The notes below the pieces were generated by a model. That model had not been told where the DNA came from. It saw only the letters and a program-made list of their open reading frames with translations, and made no database searches. Made by a program: the position numbers and the translations under genes. From Cellulomonas fengjieae (GTDB lineage Bacteria > Actinomycetota > Actinomycetes > Actinomycetales > Cellulomonadaceae), in assembly GCF_018388465.1 (NCBI RefSeq), contig NZ_CP074404.1, forward strand, positions 2,976,001-3,040,000: a DNA stretch of 64,000 bases, given 5' to 3'. Shown in pieces: positions 43,230-52,887 of this stretch; the first letter of the stretch is position 1, and each line of letters begins with the position of its first letter.

Positions 43230-44266
43230 CAGGCCGGCACCTCCACGGGAGCGGGGGCGGTCTGTCGTCGGCGCGCGCGCAGCTTGTGCCGGACCACGGG
43301 CGACTGCAGGAGGCAGACCAGGATGACGACGAGCGCCTTGAACAGGGACACCGCGTTGGCCGGGATGCCCAGGATCGTGACGGAGAACGTCAGCGTCGTG
43401 ATGACGAGCACGCCGACGAGGGTGCCGACCAGCGAGAACTTGCCGCCGGCCAGCGAGGTGCCGCCGATGACCACCGCGAGGATGGCGTCGAGCTCGATGA
43501 ACAGGCCGGCGTTGTTGGCGTCGGCCGCCATGATGTCCGAGGTGCGGATGAGCCCGGCGACGCACGCGAAGAACGCGCACAGGACGTAGACCGTCCAGAC
43601 GATCGTCCGGGCCCGCACGCCGGCCAGCCGCGAGGCCACCGGGTTGATGCCGACGGACTCGATCAGCACGCCGAGCGCCGTACGCCGCGTGATCAGTGCC
43701 ATCGCGAGGAAGAAGAACCCGGCGATCAGTGCGGCGACGGGCAGCCCCAGCCAGTACCCGGTGGCGATCGTCTTGAACGGCGCACTCGTGACGGTCGTGA
43801 TCTGCCCGCCCGTGATCAGCATCGCGATGCCTCGGCCAGCGGTCATCAGAACGAGCGTCGCGATGATCGGCTGGATGCCGACCACCGAGACCAGGAACCC
43901 GTTGAACACCCCGATCAGCAGGCAGACCAGCACCGCGCTGCCGACCGCGGACCCCACGACCGCGAGCGAGCCCGGGTTGTCGGAGGCCGCGATCTGGGAC
44001 AGCGCGACCGCGCCCGCGATCGCCATGACGGCACCGACGGACAGGTCGATGCCGCGGGTCGCGATGACGAGCGTCATGCCCAGCGCCACCAGCAGCAGGA
44101 CGCTGGAGCGGCGCAGGATGTCGATGGGCCCGCCGTACAGGTGGCCGTCGCGGACCGCGATGTCGAGGAACGTGTGCGACTTGAGCACGCACGCCAGCAG
44201 GAGCACGCCGAGCGCGACCACCGGCCAGAACAACCGGTGCCGGGTGAGGCTTCCGACGGCGCTCAT
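43229..44266 (-). CDS. ytfT: Sugar ABC transporter permease (YtfT-like)
   Basis: 345-residue RbsC-superfamily permease. Features are GMTLVIATRGIDLSVGAVMAIAGAV near residue 70, IQPIIATLVLMTAGRGIAMLITGGQ, and VIGGTSLAGGKFSLVGTLVGVLVITTL. It forms the membrane pore with YjfF. ATG at 44266 overlaps the ATPase stop as ATGA. Confidence 0.88.
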   Translation of the reverse strand: MSAVGSLTRHRLFWPVVALGVLLLACVLKSHTFLDIAVRDGHLYGGPIDILRRSSVLLLVALGMTLVIATRGIDLSVGAVMAIAGAVALSQIAASDNPGSLAVVGSAVGSAVLVCLLIGVFNGFLVSVVGIQPIIATLVLMTAGRGIAMLITGGQITTVTSAPFKTIATGYWLGLPVAALIAGFFFLAMALITRRTALGVLIESVGINPVASRLAGVRARTIVWTVYVLCAFFACVAGLIRTSDIMAADANNAGLFIELDAILAVVIGGTSLAGGKFSLVGTLVGVLVITTLTFSVTILGIPANAVSLFKALVVILVCLLQSPVVRHKLRARRRQTAPAPVEVPA

Positions 44267-45798
44267 GACTGTCCCCCGCTCGCGATGAGGTGGACGACGT
44301 CGTCGGTGGTGACGTCGTCGGAGTTGACGATCTCGGCGACCTTGCGGCGGTCGCGCAGCACCGCGATGCGGTGGGAGAGGCGCAGGACCTCCTCGAGCTC
44401 GGCCGAGATGAACACGACCGCCATGCCCTGGGCCGCGAGGTCGGCGACGAGCTTCTGGATCTCCGCCTTGGCGCCGACGTCGATGCCGCGGGTGGGCTCG
44501 TCGAGCAGCAGGAGCTTCGGGGCCGTGGCCAGCCAGCGGGCCAGCAGCACCTTCTGCTGGTTGCCGCCGGACAGGTTCCCGGCGATCGCGTCCGGGTTGG
44601 CCGGCCGGATGCCGAGGGCCTCGATGTACCGGTCGACCACCTCGTCGGACCTGCGCCGCGAGATCCGCCGCAGCCAGCCCCGGTCCGCCTGCAGGCCGAG
44701 CACGATGTTCTCGCGCACGGTCAGGTCGCCGACGATGCCCTCGGTCTTGCGGCTCTCCGAGGAGTAGACGATGCCGCGCGACAGGGCGCTGCGCGGCGTA
44801 CGCATCCTCGTCGGCGTCCCCTCGACCCTGATCTCCCCCGCGTCCGCGTGGTCGGCGCCGTACAGCAGGCGCGCGAGCTCCGTGCGGCCGGAGCCGAGCA
44901 GTCCGGCGAGCCCGACGACCTCCCCGGCGTAGACGTCGAGGTCGAACGGCTCGATGGAGCCCTTGCGGCCCAGGCCGATCGCCTGCAGGTACGGCGCGGT
45001 GTCGGCACGCTCGGCGACGGACCGCTTGGGAGCCTCCTCGAGCTGCTCGAGGACCTCGAGGGCCCGGCCGATCATCTTCTGCACCAGGTCCACGCGGGAC
45101 AGCTCCGCGGTCCGGTACTCGCCCACCAGGGTGCCGTTGCGCAGGACCGTCATCCGGTCGCTGATCGCATACACCTGGTCGAGGAAGTGCGACACGAACA
45201 GGATCGCGACGCCGCGGTCGCGCAGGGACCGCACGACGTCGAACAGGCGGGCGACCTCGTCGGCGTCGAGGCTGCTCGTCGGCTCGTCGAGGATGAGCAC
45301 CCGGGCGTCGACGACCATCGCGCGCGAGATCGCGACCAGCTGCTGCACCGCGAGCGAGTGCGACGACAGCGACGACTTCGGGTCGATGTCGAGGTTCATG
45401 GTCCGCAGGTGGTCGCGGGCGGCGGCACGCGTCCGGCGCCAGTCGACGATCCCGGCGCGGCGGACCTCGTGGCCGAGCATGATGTTCTCCGCGACCGAGA
45501 GGTTGTCGCAGAGGTTGACCTCTTGGTACACGGTGCTGATCCCGGCGCCCTGCGCCTGTGCGGGACCGGCGAACGTGCGCTCCTGGCCGTCGACCACGAT
45601 CGACCCGGAGTCGACCGAGTACACCCCGGTGAGGGCCTTGATCAGGGTCGACTTCCCGGCGCCGTTCTCGCCCATCAGGGCGTGCACCTCGCCGGGGAAC
45701 AGCCGGAAGTCGACGCCGTCCAGCGCCTTGACCCCGGGGAAGGTGATGGAGATCCCCGACATGGTGACGATCGGGGCGGGGGTAGCTGTGTCGGTCAT
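44263..45798 (-). CDS. ytfR: Sugar ABC transporter ATPase (YtfR/MglA-like), two ABC domains
   Basis: 511-residue fused double ATPase. N-terminal domain: Walker A GENGAGKSTLIK near residue 43, Q-loop STVYQEVNLC, a signature region LSSHSLAVQQLVAISRA, and Walker B VLILDEPTSSLD. C-terminal domain: degenerate Walker A GLLGSGRTELAR, signature LSGGNQQKVLLARWL, Walker B LLLLDEPTRGID. Asymmetry between the two halves is typical of the monosaccharide (CUT2) family. ATG at 45798. Separated from the binding protein gene by a strong hairpin. Confidence 0.92.
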   Translation of the reverse strand: MTDTATPAPIVTMSGISITFPGVKALDGVDFRLFPGEVHALMGENGAGKSTLIKALTGVYSVDSGSIVVDGQERTFAGPAQAQGAGISTVYQEVNLCDNLSVAENIMLGHEVRRAGIVDWRRTRAAARDHLRTMNLDIDPKSSLSSHSLAVQQLVAISRAMVVDARVLILDEPTSSLDADEVARLFDVVRSLRDRGVAILFVSHFLDQVYAISDRMTVLRNGTLVGEYRTAELSRVDLVQKMIGRALEVLEQLEEAPKRSVAERADTAPYLQAIGLGRKGSIEPFDLDVYAGEVVGLAGLLGSGRTELARLLYGADHADAGEIRVEGTPTRMRTPRSALSRGIVYSSESRKTEGIVGDLTVRENIVLGLQADRGWLRRISRRRSDEVVDRYIEALGIRPANPDAIAGNLSGGNQQKVLLARWLATAPKLLLLDEPTRGIDVGAKAEIQKLVADLAAQGMAVVFISAELEEVLRLSHRIAVLRDRRKVAEIVNSDDVTTDDVVHLIASGGQS

Positions 45799-45844
45799 CG
45801 TCGACCTTTCGTCCGAGCCGGTCCCACGGTACCGGCAGGGCGGT

Positions 45845-45880
45845 GCTGCCCGGGGGGACGTCGAGGTCCCCCCGGGCAGC
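45845..45880 (-). terminator. Intra-operon hairpin between ytfQ and ytfR
   Basis: A perfect 15-bp stem (45845-45859 with 45866-45880) around loop GTCGAG on the plus strand, 15 bp after the binding-protein stop and 47 bp before the ATPase start. No T-run. Its position mirrors the hairpin at 33022-33059 after the other solute-binding protein. Confidence 0.7.
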
Positions 45881-45894
45881 CCTGGCGGGCGAGG

Positions 45895-46902
45895 TCAGTA
45901 CTGGCGGTCGGCCAGCACCGCCTTGGCACCTTCCTGGTCGAACGCCTCGTCCTTGGTGACGATGCGCGGCTCGACGGTGCCGCCCTCCTCGAGGGTCTGG
46001 ATGATCTCCGCGAGGTCCGGCCCGAGCAGCGGGTTGCACTCGACGATGTAGCTGATCTTGCCCTCGGACAGCGCGGTCATGCCGTCCTTCACGCCGTCGA
46101 TCGTGACGATCTTGATGTCCTGACCGGGCACCTTGCCGGCCGCCTCGATGGCCTCGATGGCGCCCAGGCCCATGTCGTCGTTGTGCGCGTACACCACGTC
46201 GATGTCCGGGTAGGCCTGCAGGAAGCCCTCCATGACCGTCTTGCCCTCGGCGCGCGTGAAGTTGCCGGTCTCCGAGGCGATCACCGAGACGTTGCTGTTT
46301 CCGGAGATGGCGTCCTCGAACCCGGTCTTGCGGTCGATCGCGGGGGCCGAGCCGGTGGTGCCCTGCAGCTCGACGACGTTGATCTGCTCGGTGCCGAGGT
46401 TCTCGGACACCCAGTCCCCGACGCGCTTGCCCTCCTCGACGAAGTCCGACCCGATGAACGTCACGTACAGCGACGTGTCCTCGCTGTCGACCGCGCGGTC
46501 GGTGAGGATGACGGGGATGCCGGCGTCCTTGGCCTCCTCGAGCACGCTGTCCCAGCCGGACTCGACGACGGGCGAGAACGCGATGTAGTCGACACCCTGG
46601 GCGATGTAGGAACGGATCGCCTGGATCTGGTTCTCCTGCTTCTGCTGGGCGTCGGAGAAGCTGAGGTCGAACCCGGCATCCTCCGTCAGGGCGTCCTGGA
46701 TGGACTTGGTGTTGGCGGCACGCCAGCCGCTCTCGGCACCGACCTGGCTGAACCCGACGGAGATGAGCTCGCCGCCGCCGCCGCCGCCGTCGGCCGTGCC
46801 CTCGTCGCCCGCGTCGCCGCTGCTGCTGCAGGCGGCCAGTCCGAGGGCGAGCGCCGCGATGCCCGCGGCGATGGACCGGGTCCTGAACATCTTGCTGACC
46901 AT
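45895..46902 (-). CDS. ytfQ: Sugar ABC transporter substrate-binding lipoprotein (YtfQ-like)
   Basis: 335-residue RbsB/YtfQ-type periplasmic-binding-fold protein. Lipobox LGLAAC with Cys25, a Gly-rich linker, then ISVGFSQVGAESGWRAANTKSIQDA near residue 50, QAIRSYIAQGVDYIAFSPVV, ILTDRAVD and VVYAHNDDMGLGAIEAIEAAG. YtfQ and arabinose-binding homologues share these. ATG at 46902 with AAGGAGGAG upstream. First gene of the importer operon; an AraR-like palindrome lies 122 bp upstream. Confidence 0.92.
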   Translation of the reverse strand: MVSKMFRTRSIAAGIAALALGLAACSSSGDAGDEGTADGGGGGGELISVGFSQVGAESGWRAANTKSIQDALTEDAGFDLSFSDAQQKQENQIQAIRSYIAQGVDYIAFSPVVESGWDSVLEEAKDAGIPVILTDRAVDSEDTSLYVTFIGSDFVEEGKRVGDWVSENLGTEQINVVELQGTTGSAPAIDRKTGFEDAISGNSNVSVIASETGNFTRAEGKTVMEGFLQAYPDIDVVYAHNDDMGLGAIEAIEAAGKVPGQDIKIVTIDGVKDGMTALSEGKISYIVECNPLLGPDLAEIIQTLEEGGTVEPRIVTKDEAFDQEGAKAVLADRQY

Positions 46903-47023
46903 CTGCTTCTCCTCCTTGAGACGCACCTGCTCGCGGACCGCCCCACGCCGGTCGGTCCGCGTCGTGCACCCGGGGGCCGGGGCACAGGCCCAACTGGACC
47001 ACGTCCGGTGGGCGATTCGCCTG

Positions 47024-47039
47024 ATGTTAACGCTCACAT
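47024..47039. promoter_or_regulatory. Second-class LacI operator before ytfQ
   Basis: ATGTTAACGCTCACAT differs at two positions from the perfect palindrome before araB (52888-52903). It lies 122 bp upstream of the ytfQ start. Suggests control of sugar import and araBDA by the same repressor (53308-54351). The rest of 46903-47145 shows no other gene. Confidence 0.6.
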
Positions 47040-47145
47040 TCCACGCTGTGGCGGGCTTTCGAGGTTGCATTCCGGTCACGCTTCGCGGCACACGATGCCC
47101 GACCGGTCCTCGTGTGACGGGTGGGACGGAAGTGACCGGCGTGGG

Positions 47146-47205
47146 TCGGCTACTGCGTCGGCTACTGCGTCGGTTACTGCGTCGGTTACTGCGTCGGTTA
47201 CTGCG
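47146..47205. repeat. Five tandem 12-bp repeats at the end of the mycothiol-enzyme gene
   Basis: The unit TCGGYTACTGCG is repeated five times: two copies with C and three with T at the variable position. The last copy includes the stop codon of the minus-strand gene (47198-47200), and the other four lie downstream of it. The unit is a multiple of three. Confidence 0.9.
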
Positions 47206-48025
47206 TCGAGTCCACGATGACCGAGCGCAACCGGTCGACCGCGGCGGCGTCACCCTCCAGCGCGAGGGCGTCCCGGGTTGCGCGACCCCACAGCCACCGC
47301 CCGAGGTCCCAGGCGGCGCCCGACACCGTCGCCGCGACGTCGTCGTCCTCGCCCTCCCACGGCGCTCCGCCCACGAGCTCGGCGCACTCGTCGTCGTACT
47401 GCGTGCCGGTGGTCGGGGACGTGCCCCGGAACCGGCCGAACGCCATGACCCACTCCCGGCCCGCGTCCGTCGCGTGCAGCCGCACCCGCTGGCCGTCGGG
47501 GTCGAAGGTCGCCCAGGGCGGCAGCCCGCTGACCATGACGGTGAGCATCTCGTCCACGCCGTCGGCCGCCAGCGCGGTCCCGGGGTCACCCACCGGCAGG
47601 CCCGCGGCCTGCTCGGCGTCGACCCGGTGCACGAGCGCCTCGTGCGCCTGGCGACGCAGCACCCAGGAGACCGTGCCCCCGGTCGGCGACCACGACCAGC
47701 AGGCGTCCTGCGGGTCGTGCGCGGCGAGCGCGGCGAGCAGCGCCCGGGTGCGCGCGCGCAGGAACGCGACGACCTCGCCGTCGGGCGGGCGCTCGGCATC
47801 CTGCACACCGTCGGGCCCCACCGGGGCGTTCCCGACCACCTGGGACCAGAAGTCCTGCACCTCGCCGAGGTGGAAGGCCAGGTCGGCGGCGCTCCAGTCC
47901 CCGCACGACGGGACCGGCGCGGTCGGCGCCGCAGCGTCGAGCGCGTCCGCTGCACGCGCGGACTCCTGCGCGATGACCTGGGCGTAAGACGCCGGCGAGG
48001 GGCGGTACGTGGTGTCCTGAGTCAT
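47198..48025 (-). CDS. Maleylpyruvate isomerase family mycothiol-dependent enzyme
   Basis: 275-residue DinB-like four-helix protein of the mycothiol-dependent maleylpyruvate isomerase family. The N-terminal domain holds VPSCGDWSAADLAFHLGEVQDFW (metal-binding His) and WVLRRQAHEALVHRVDAEQAAG with the conserved RRQAHE(A)xVHRxDAE signature. The C-terminal domain ends LEGDAAAVDRLRSVI. Substrate unknown; these proteins usually handle thiol-linked detoxification or isomerisation. ATG at 48025, probably leaderless (TAGTGT at 48033-48038). Its 3' end runs into tandem repeats. Confidence 0.88.
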   Translation of the reverse strand: MTQDTTYRPSPASYAQVIAQESARAADALDAAAPTAPVPSCGDWSAADLAFHLGEVQDFWSQVVGNAPVGPDGVQDAERPPDGEVVAFLRARTRALLAALAAHDPQDACWSWSPTGGTVSWVLRRQAHEALVHRVDAEQAAGLPVGDPGTALAADGVDEMLTVMVSGLPPWATFDPDGQRVRLHATDAGREWVMAFGRFRGTSPTTGTQYDDECAELVGGAPWEGEDDDVAATVSGAAWDLGRWLWGRATRDALALEGDAAAVDRLRSVIVDSTQ

Positions 48026-48032
48026 GCGCCGG

Positions 48033-48038
48033 ACACTA
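48033..48038 (-). promoter_or_regulatory. -10 box of a leaderless promoter (mycothiol-enzyme gene)
   Basis: TAGTGT on the minus strand (TANNNT) ends 7 nt before the ATG at 48025. No ribosome binding site. Confidence 0.4.
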
Positions 48039-48124
48039 CCGACGGGCACCGACACGGCGGCTGCCCGGCGCCGGTCGGGGCTCCGCGGGCCGACATGGCA
48101 CAGGCGCCCTGCGTGGGAGCTCCC

Positions 48125-48352
48125 TCAGGTGCCCGGCGGTGCGCTGCGCTGCGTCGGGACCATCATCAGGGTGGGACTGCGGGTGGCGACCGCGGGCCGG
48201 TGCGCCGTGCGCGCGGTGCTGACCGGCGAGGACGCGACGCTGACGACGACCAGGGCGACCGCTGCGGCGGCCCCGGCGAGCTCGAGCGCGAGCGTGGCCA
48301 GACCACCGGTGACGCGCATGGTGCGGACGGATCGACGGATGAAGGTGTTCAC
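48125..48352 (-). CDS. Small membrane protein, hypothetical
   Basis: 75-residue protein with a basic N-terminus (VNTFIRRSVRTMRVTGG), one hydrophobic helix at about residues 18-42 (LATLALELAGAAAAVALVVVSVAS) and a Ser/Thr/Pro-rich exposed tail. No family recognised. GTG start at 48352 has AGGAAG 8 nt upstream. Could be a signal-anchored or secreted short protein. It follows 48496-48942 in the same direction with a 143-bp gap that shows no clear gene. Confidence 0.55.
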   Translation of the reverse strand: MNTFIRRSVRTMRVTGGLATLALELAGAAAAVALVVVSVASSPVSTARTAHRPAVATRSPTLMMVPTQRSAPPGT

Positions 48353-48495
48353 GACGGACTTCCTGACGCTGGAGAGATGTCCCTGCGGACGCACGACGGG
48401 TCGCGCGGACGGCGCGGACGGCGCCGACGAGCGCGGAGCGCCCGGGTGCACGCAGGAGAGTCGGACGGGTGCCTCCGCGGTGGGAGGCGCGGGGT

Positions 48496-48942
48496 CTAGG
48501 GGCCCGCTCGCGCGCTGAGCACCCGCAGCTGCGGGGGCGCGAGGCAGGACGCCGACTCCCCGTCCCCGTCGGCGCGGCCGGCTGACGCCGCCGCGTCGAG
48601 GACGTCGAGGACGACGCCGTCGGTCGGCGGTCGCTCCGGGGTGTCCTGCGTGACCGCGCCCTGCTCGGGCCGCGGACGGACCACCGAGAGCGCCGCGCCG
48701 GCGGTGGCCCCGTCGCCGCTCCCCAGCCGGGGCAGCGGCCAGGACCGGGTGGTCTCGCCGTCTCGCGACGCCGCCGCGGAACAGCTCCCGGCCGCCGGGC
48801 CGGTGCCCGACGGGGTGTCCTCGCTCTCTGCCGCGTGCGCCGACGACACGGACAACGCCATGACCAGCACGAGCACGCAGGCGCCGATCGCGAGCAGGGC
48901 GCGGGCCGGCCACATCGTCCCGCCACCCCGCTGCACTGTCAT
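48496..48942 (-). CDS. Secreted protein, hypothetical
   Basis: 148-residue protein with a clear signal peptide (ALLAIGACVLVLVMALSVSSAHA, cleavage after AHA near residue 35). A low-complexity Ser/Gly/Pro-rich mature part contains three cysteines and no domain I recognise. ATG at 48942 with GGGAG 5 nt upstream; the frame extends to GTG 48960. It stands alone between araA and the small membrane protein. Confidence 0.6.
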   Translation of the reverse strand: MTVQRGGGTMWPARALLAIGACVLVLVMALSVSSAHAAESEDTPSGTGPAAGSCSAAASRDGETTRSWPLPRLGSGDGATAGAALSVVRPRPEQGAVTQDTPERPPTDGVVLDVLDAAASAGRADGDGESASCLAPPQLRVLSARAGP

Positions 48943-49051
48943 CGGTGCTCCCTCGTCCACGTCCCCGTGTCACGACGGTAAGCACACAAGTTGGAGGAGG
49001 CAATCACTGTGGCCGTGGTCACCCGAACGGACGTACCGCCCGGACCCCCTG

Positions 49052-50551
49052 CTAGAAGCCCTGCGCGAGCCGGAAGTAGACCTGGTTCCAGCGCACCTGG
49101 TCCTTGAAACCGCGGCGCGTGGTGGCCTCGTCGATCACCAGCAACTCCGTGCGGGCGATCTCGGCGAAGTCCTCGAACGCCTCGACGCCCACGGCCGTCG
49201 ACAGCACGGTGTGGTGCGCTCCCCCGGCCGTCAGCCAGGCCTCCGCGGACGTGCGGAAGTCGGGTCGCGGCTCCCACACCGCGCGCGCCACGGGCAGGTG
49301 CGGCAGGTCGGCCGTCGGCGGGACGACGTCGACCACGTTGGCGGTCAGGCGGAAGCGGTCGCGCATGTCCGCCAGCGAGACGACCACGCCCACCCCCGGG
49401 TCGGCGCTGAACACGAGGCGGACCGGGTCCTCCTTGCCGCCGATGCCGAGCGGGTGGATCTCCAGGGTCGGCTTCGTCGTGGTCAGCGACGGGCAGATCT
49501 CGAGCATGTGGGCGCCGAGGATCCGCTCCGAGCCGGGCGTCAGGTCGTAGGTGTAGTCCTCCATGAGCGAGGCACCACCGGGCAGCCCGGCACCCATCAC
49601 CTTGGCGGCGCGGACCAGGATCGCGGTCTTCCAGTCGCCCTCGGCACCGAAGCCGTAGCCGTCGGCCATGAGCCGCTGCACGGCGAGCCCGGGCAGCTGG
49701 CGCAGGTCACCGAGGTCCTCGAAGTTGGTGGTGAACGCCTTGGCGCCCAGCGACTCGAGGAGCGTGCGCAGCGCGATCTCCTGCCGCGCGCCGTAGCGCA
49801 GGGAGTCGTGCCGGTCGCCGTCGCGGCGCAGCTCGGGCACCACGTCGTACAGCTCCTCGTACTCGGCGACGAGCGCGTCGACGGCGCTGTCGTCGACGGC
49901 GTCCACCGCGGCGACCAGGTCGTTCACACCCCACGTGTTCACCGAGACACCGAACCGCAGCTCGGCCTCGGTCTTGTCGCCCTCGGTCACCGCGACGTTG
50001 CGCATGTTGTCGCCGAACCGGGCCAGCTTCAACTCGTTCGTCGCGGCCCAGCCGGCGCACGCGCGCACCCAGGTGTCGACGGACGCGACGACCGCCGGGT
50101 TGGACACGTGCCCGGCCACCGTCTTGCGCGCGGCGCCGAGGCGCGTGGCGATGTACCCGAACTCCCGGTCGCCGTGCGCGGCCTGGTTGAGGTTCATGAA
50201 GTCGAAGTCGATGGTGTCCCACGGCAGCTCGACGTTGGCCTGGGTGTGCAGGTGCAGCAGCGGGGTGCGCAGCGCGTCGAGGCCGGCGATCCACATCTTG
50301 GCCGGGGAGAACGTGTGCATCCAGGCGATCACGCCGATCACGGAGTCGTCGGCGTTGGCCTCCAGGGCCGCGCGGCGGATCGCGTCGGAGTCGGTCAGCA
50401 CCGGCTTCCAGACGAGCGTGGCGGGCAGCGCGTCGCCGAGGACCTGGGCGATCTCCTGCGACTGGGCGGCGACCTGGCGCAGGGTCTCCTCGCCGTACAG
50501 GCCCTGGCTCCCGGTGAGGAACCAGATCTCGCGGTCGGCGTACGGCTTCAT
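49052..50551 (-). CDS. araA: L-Arabinose isomerase
   Basis: Converts L-arabinose to L-ribulose in the cytoplasm. 499 residues, the family size. It begins [24 protein letters not shown] as in other AraA proteins; catalytic region EAEGDWK-type sequence is present as [12 protein letters not shown], with MEDYTYDL and the metal His in [13 protein letters not shown] at 50551 overlaps the araD stop. Last gene of araB-araD-araA. Confidence 0.96.
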   Translation of the reverse strand: MKPYADREIWFLTGSQGLYGEETLRQVAAQSQEIAQVLGDALPATLVWKPVLTDSDAIRRAALEANADDSVIGVIAWMHTFSPAKMWIAGLDALRTPLLHLHTQANVELPWDTIDFDFMNLNQAAHGDREFGYIATRLGAARKTVAGHVSNPAVVASVDTWVRACAGWAATNELKLARFGDNMRNVAVTEGDKTEAELRFGVSVNTWGVNDLVAAVDAVDDSAVDALVAEYEELYDVVPELRRDGDRHDSLRYGARQEIALRTLLESLGAKAFTTNFEDLGDLRQLPGLAVQRLMADGYGFGAEGDWKTAILVRAAKVMGAGLPGGASLMEDYTYDLTPGSERILGAHMLEICPSLTTTKPTLEIHPLGIGGKEDPVRLVFSADPGVGVVVSLADMRDRFRLTANVVDVVPPTADLPHLPVARAVWEPRPDFRTSAEAWLTAGGAHHTVLSTAVGVEAFEDFAEIARTELLVIDEATTRRGFKDQVRWNQVYFRLAQGF

Positions 50552-51255
50552 CGTTCGGTGTCCTGTCCGTAGACGTTCTGGTAGCGGGCGTAGAGGGAGT
50601 CGATGTCGGACTGGGCGATCGGCACGGTGTCACCCAGCTGCCGGGCGATGTGCACCGTGCGGGCCACCTCCTCGACCATCACCGCGGCCTTGACCGCCGC
50701 CTGGGCGTCCTTGCCGATGGTGAACGGGCCGTGGTTGCGCATGAGGACGGCGGGGCTGCGGGAGCCCTGGAGCGTCTCGACGATGCCGCGCCCGATCGAG
50801 TCGTCGCCGATCAGGGCGAACGGGCCGATCGGCACGTCACCGCCGAACTCGTCGGCCATCATCGTCAGCACGCACGGCACCGGCTCGCCGCGCGCCGCCC
50901 AGGCGGTCGCGTACGTCGAGTGGGTGTGCACGACACCGCCGATGTGGGGCATGTGCCGGTACACGTAGGCGTGCGCGGCCGTGTCGCTGGAGGGCGAGCG
51001 GGTGCCGTCGACGAGCGTCCCGTCGAGGTCGCACACGACCATCGACTCCGGCGTGAGCTCGTCGTAGGTGACGCCCGAGGGCTTGATCACGAGCAGGTCA
51101 TCGGCGCTCGGGGCCGCGCCGACCACGACCCGCTGCGACACGTTGCCCGCCGTCCACACGACCAGGTCCCAGCGCGGGAGCTCGGCGTGCAGCGTCACCA
51201 GGACGGCGCGGGTGCGCGCGATCTCGTCGAGCACCGACTGCGGGTAGTCCCTCAC
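50548..51255 (-). CDS. araD: L-Ribulose-5-phosphate 4-epimerase
   Basis: Class II aldolase-fold epimerase converting L-ribulose-5-phosphate to D-xylulose-5-phosphate. 235 residues. Key regions are [10 protein letters not shown] and [23 protein letters not shown], the zinc histidines in [16 protein letters not shown], and [32 protein letters not shown] start at 51255 overlaps the araB stop (GTGA). Confidence 0.95.
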   Translation of the reverse strand: MRDYPQSVLDEIARTRAVLVTLHAELPRWDLVVWTAGNVSQRVVVGAAPSADDLLVIKPSGVTYDELTPESMVVCDLDGTLVDGTRSPSSDTAAHAYVYRHMPHIGGVVHTHSTYATAWAARGEPVPCVLTMMADEFGGDVPIGPFALIGDDSIGRGIVETLQGSRSPAVLMRNHGPFTIGKDAQAAVKAAVMVEEVARTVHIARQLGDTVPIAQSDIDSLYARYQNVYGQDTER

Positions 51256-52829
51256 AGCGCCACCACCGCGGCCCGCTCGATCGCCAGGCCGGCGACGTAG
51301 CGGACCAGGTAGGCGTCGTACCCGCGGACGTCCTCGGGGTCGGGGGCCACGGTCACCGTCTCGGCCGAGCCGAACACGCGCTCCGCCAGGTAGGTGCTCA
51401 GGTCCTGCTCGGGGGCCGCGGCGAGGTAGGCGGCGAGCACCGCGATGCCCCAGGCGCCACCCTCACCGGCGGTGCTGCCGACGGTCACCGGAGCGGCGAC
51501 CGCCGCGGCGAGCAGCCGCTGCGCGACACCTTCCGTCCGGAACAGCCCCCCGTGCGCGTACATGGCGTCGAGCTCGACGCCCTCGTCGCGCAGCACGCGC
51601 ATCCCGAGGCTCAGGGTGCCGAACGCGCTGTACACCTGCGTGCGCATGAAGTTGGCCAGCGTGAGCCTGCTGTCCGGCGTCCGCGCGAACAGCGGCCGCC
51701 CCTCCGGCATGCTCGTGATCGGCTCACCGGACAGGTAGTTGTAGGCGAGGAGGCCGCCGCCGTCCGCGTCACCTCGCAGCGCCTCGCGCAGCAGCGCCCC
51801 GAAGACCTCGTCGGGCTCCGCCGGACGCCCCAGCGCCGCGGCGAACTGGCCGAACAGCTCGGCCCACGCCCCGAGCTCGCTGGCCCCGTTGTTGCAGTGC
51901 ACCATCGCGACGAGGTCCCCGGACGGGGTGGTCACGAGGTCGAGCTCGTGATGCACGGACGTCAGCGGCTTCTCGAGGACCACCATCGCGAAGATGCTGG
52001 TGCCGACGCTCACGTTGCCCGTGCGCGGCGCCACGGCGTTGGTGGCGACCATCCCCGTGCCGGCGTCGCCCTCCGGCGGGCACAGCGGGATGCCGGCCTG
52101 CAGGGTCCCGGTCGGGTCCAGCAGCGCAGCGCCGGCCTCGGTGAGGTGCCCCGCGTCCTGCCCGGCCACGAGCACCTCGGGCAGGAACGAGGCGAGCGCC
52201 GCCCCGGGGTACTCCGCGAGCATCCGGGCGTCGTAGGTGCGGGTCAGCGGGTCGATCGGGAACAGGCCCGAGGCGTCGCCGATGCCGAGGACCTTGCGCC
52301 CGGTCAGCTTCCAGTGCACGTACCCGGCCAGCGTGGTGACGAAGGTGATGTCCGGCACGTGCGGCTCCGCGTCGAGCTCCGCCTGCCGCAGGTGGGCGAT
52401 GGACCAGCGCAGCGGGATGTTCTGGCCGAACAGCTCGGTCAGCTCCTCGGCGGCGTGCCCGGTGCTCGTGTTGCGCCACGTCCGGAACGGGACGAGCAGC
52501 TCGCCGGCCTCGTCGAACGCGAGATAGCCGTGCATCATCGCGGAGACCCCCATCGCCGCGACCGTGGTCGGGCGCACGCCGTGCCGCTGCTCGACGTCGG
52601 CGAGCAGGGCGGCGACGGACTCCTGGATCCCGGCCCAGACCGCGTCCAGCGAGTACGTCCAGACGCGGTCCACGAGCTGGTTCTCCCAGTCGTGGCTGCC
52701 GCTGCCCAGCGTCGCGTGGTCCGGCCCGATCAGGACGGCCTTGATGCGCGTCGAGCCCAGCTCGATGCCGAGCGTGGTCCGACCAGCGGTGATCGCCCGG
52801 GCGTCCTCACCGTGGGGTTCGACCGTCAT
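51252..52829 (-). CDS. araB: FGGY-family carbohydrate kinase, probable L-ribulokinase
   Basis: 525-residue ASKHA-fold kinase phosphorylating L-ribulose. Phosphate-1 motif [17 protein letters not shown] near residue 17; [14 protein letters not shown]; catalytic aspartate region; adenosine loop [40 protein letters not shown]. It looks closer to the xylulokinase-like FGGY branch than to E. coli AraB, but its place in araBDA gives the role. ATG at 52829. A perfect palindrome lies 59 bp upstream. Confidence 0.88.
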   Translation of the reverse strand: MTVEPHGEDARAITAGRTTLGIELGSTRIKAVLIGPDHATLGSGSHDWENQLVDRVWTYSLDAVWAGIQESVAALLADVEQRHGVRPTTVAAMGVSAMMHGYLAFDEAGELLVPFRTWRNTSTGHAAEELTELFGQNIPLRWSIAHLRQAELDAEPHVPDITFVTTLAGYVHWKLTGRKVLGIGDASGLFPIDPLTRTYDARMLAEYPGAALASFLPEVLVAGQDAGHLTEAGAALLDPTGTLQAGIPLCPPEGDAGTGMVATNAVAPRTGNVSVGTSIFAMVVLEKPLTSVHHELDLVTTPSGDLVAMVHCNNGASELGAWAELFGQFAAALGRPAEPDEVFGALLREALRGDADGGGLLAYNYLSGEPITSMPEGRPLFARTPDSRLTLANFMRTQVYSAFGTLSLGMRVLRDEGVELDAMYAHGGLFRTEGVAQRLLAAAVAAPVTVGSTAGEGGAWGIAVLAAYLAAAPEQDLSTYLAERVFGSAETVTVAPDPEDVRGYDAYLVRYVAGLAIERAAVVAL

Positions 52830-52887
52830 TGCGCGGGCTCCGTCTCGTCACATCGCAGACCGCGGCGGACGCCGGCGGCCCTGTCAC

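Noticed and set aside
44267..47002. Very long minus-strand frame continuing upstream of ytfT over ytfR and ytfQ
   Set aside because: Arg/Gly/His-rich translation in a second frame of real genes, typical of high-GC shadows.
47146..47205. CRISPR-like array
   Set aside because: Units are 12 bp, contiguous with no spacers, and no cas genes are present.
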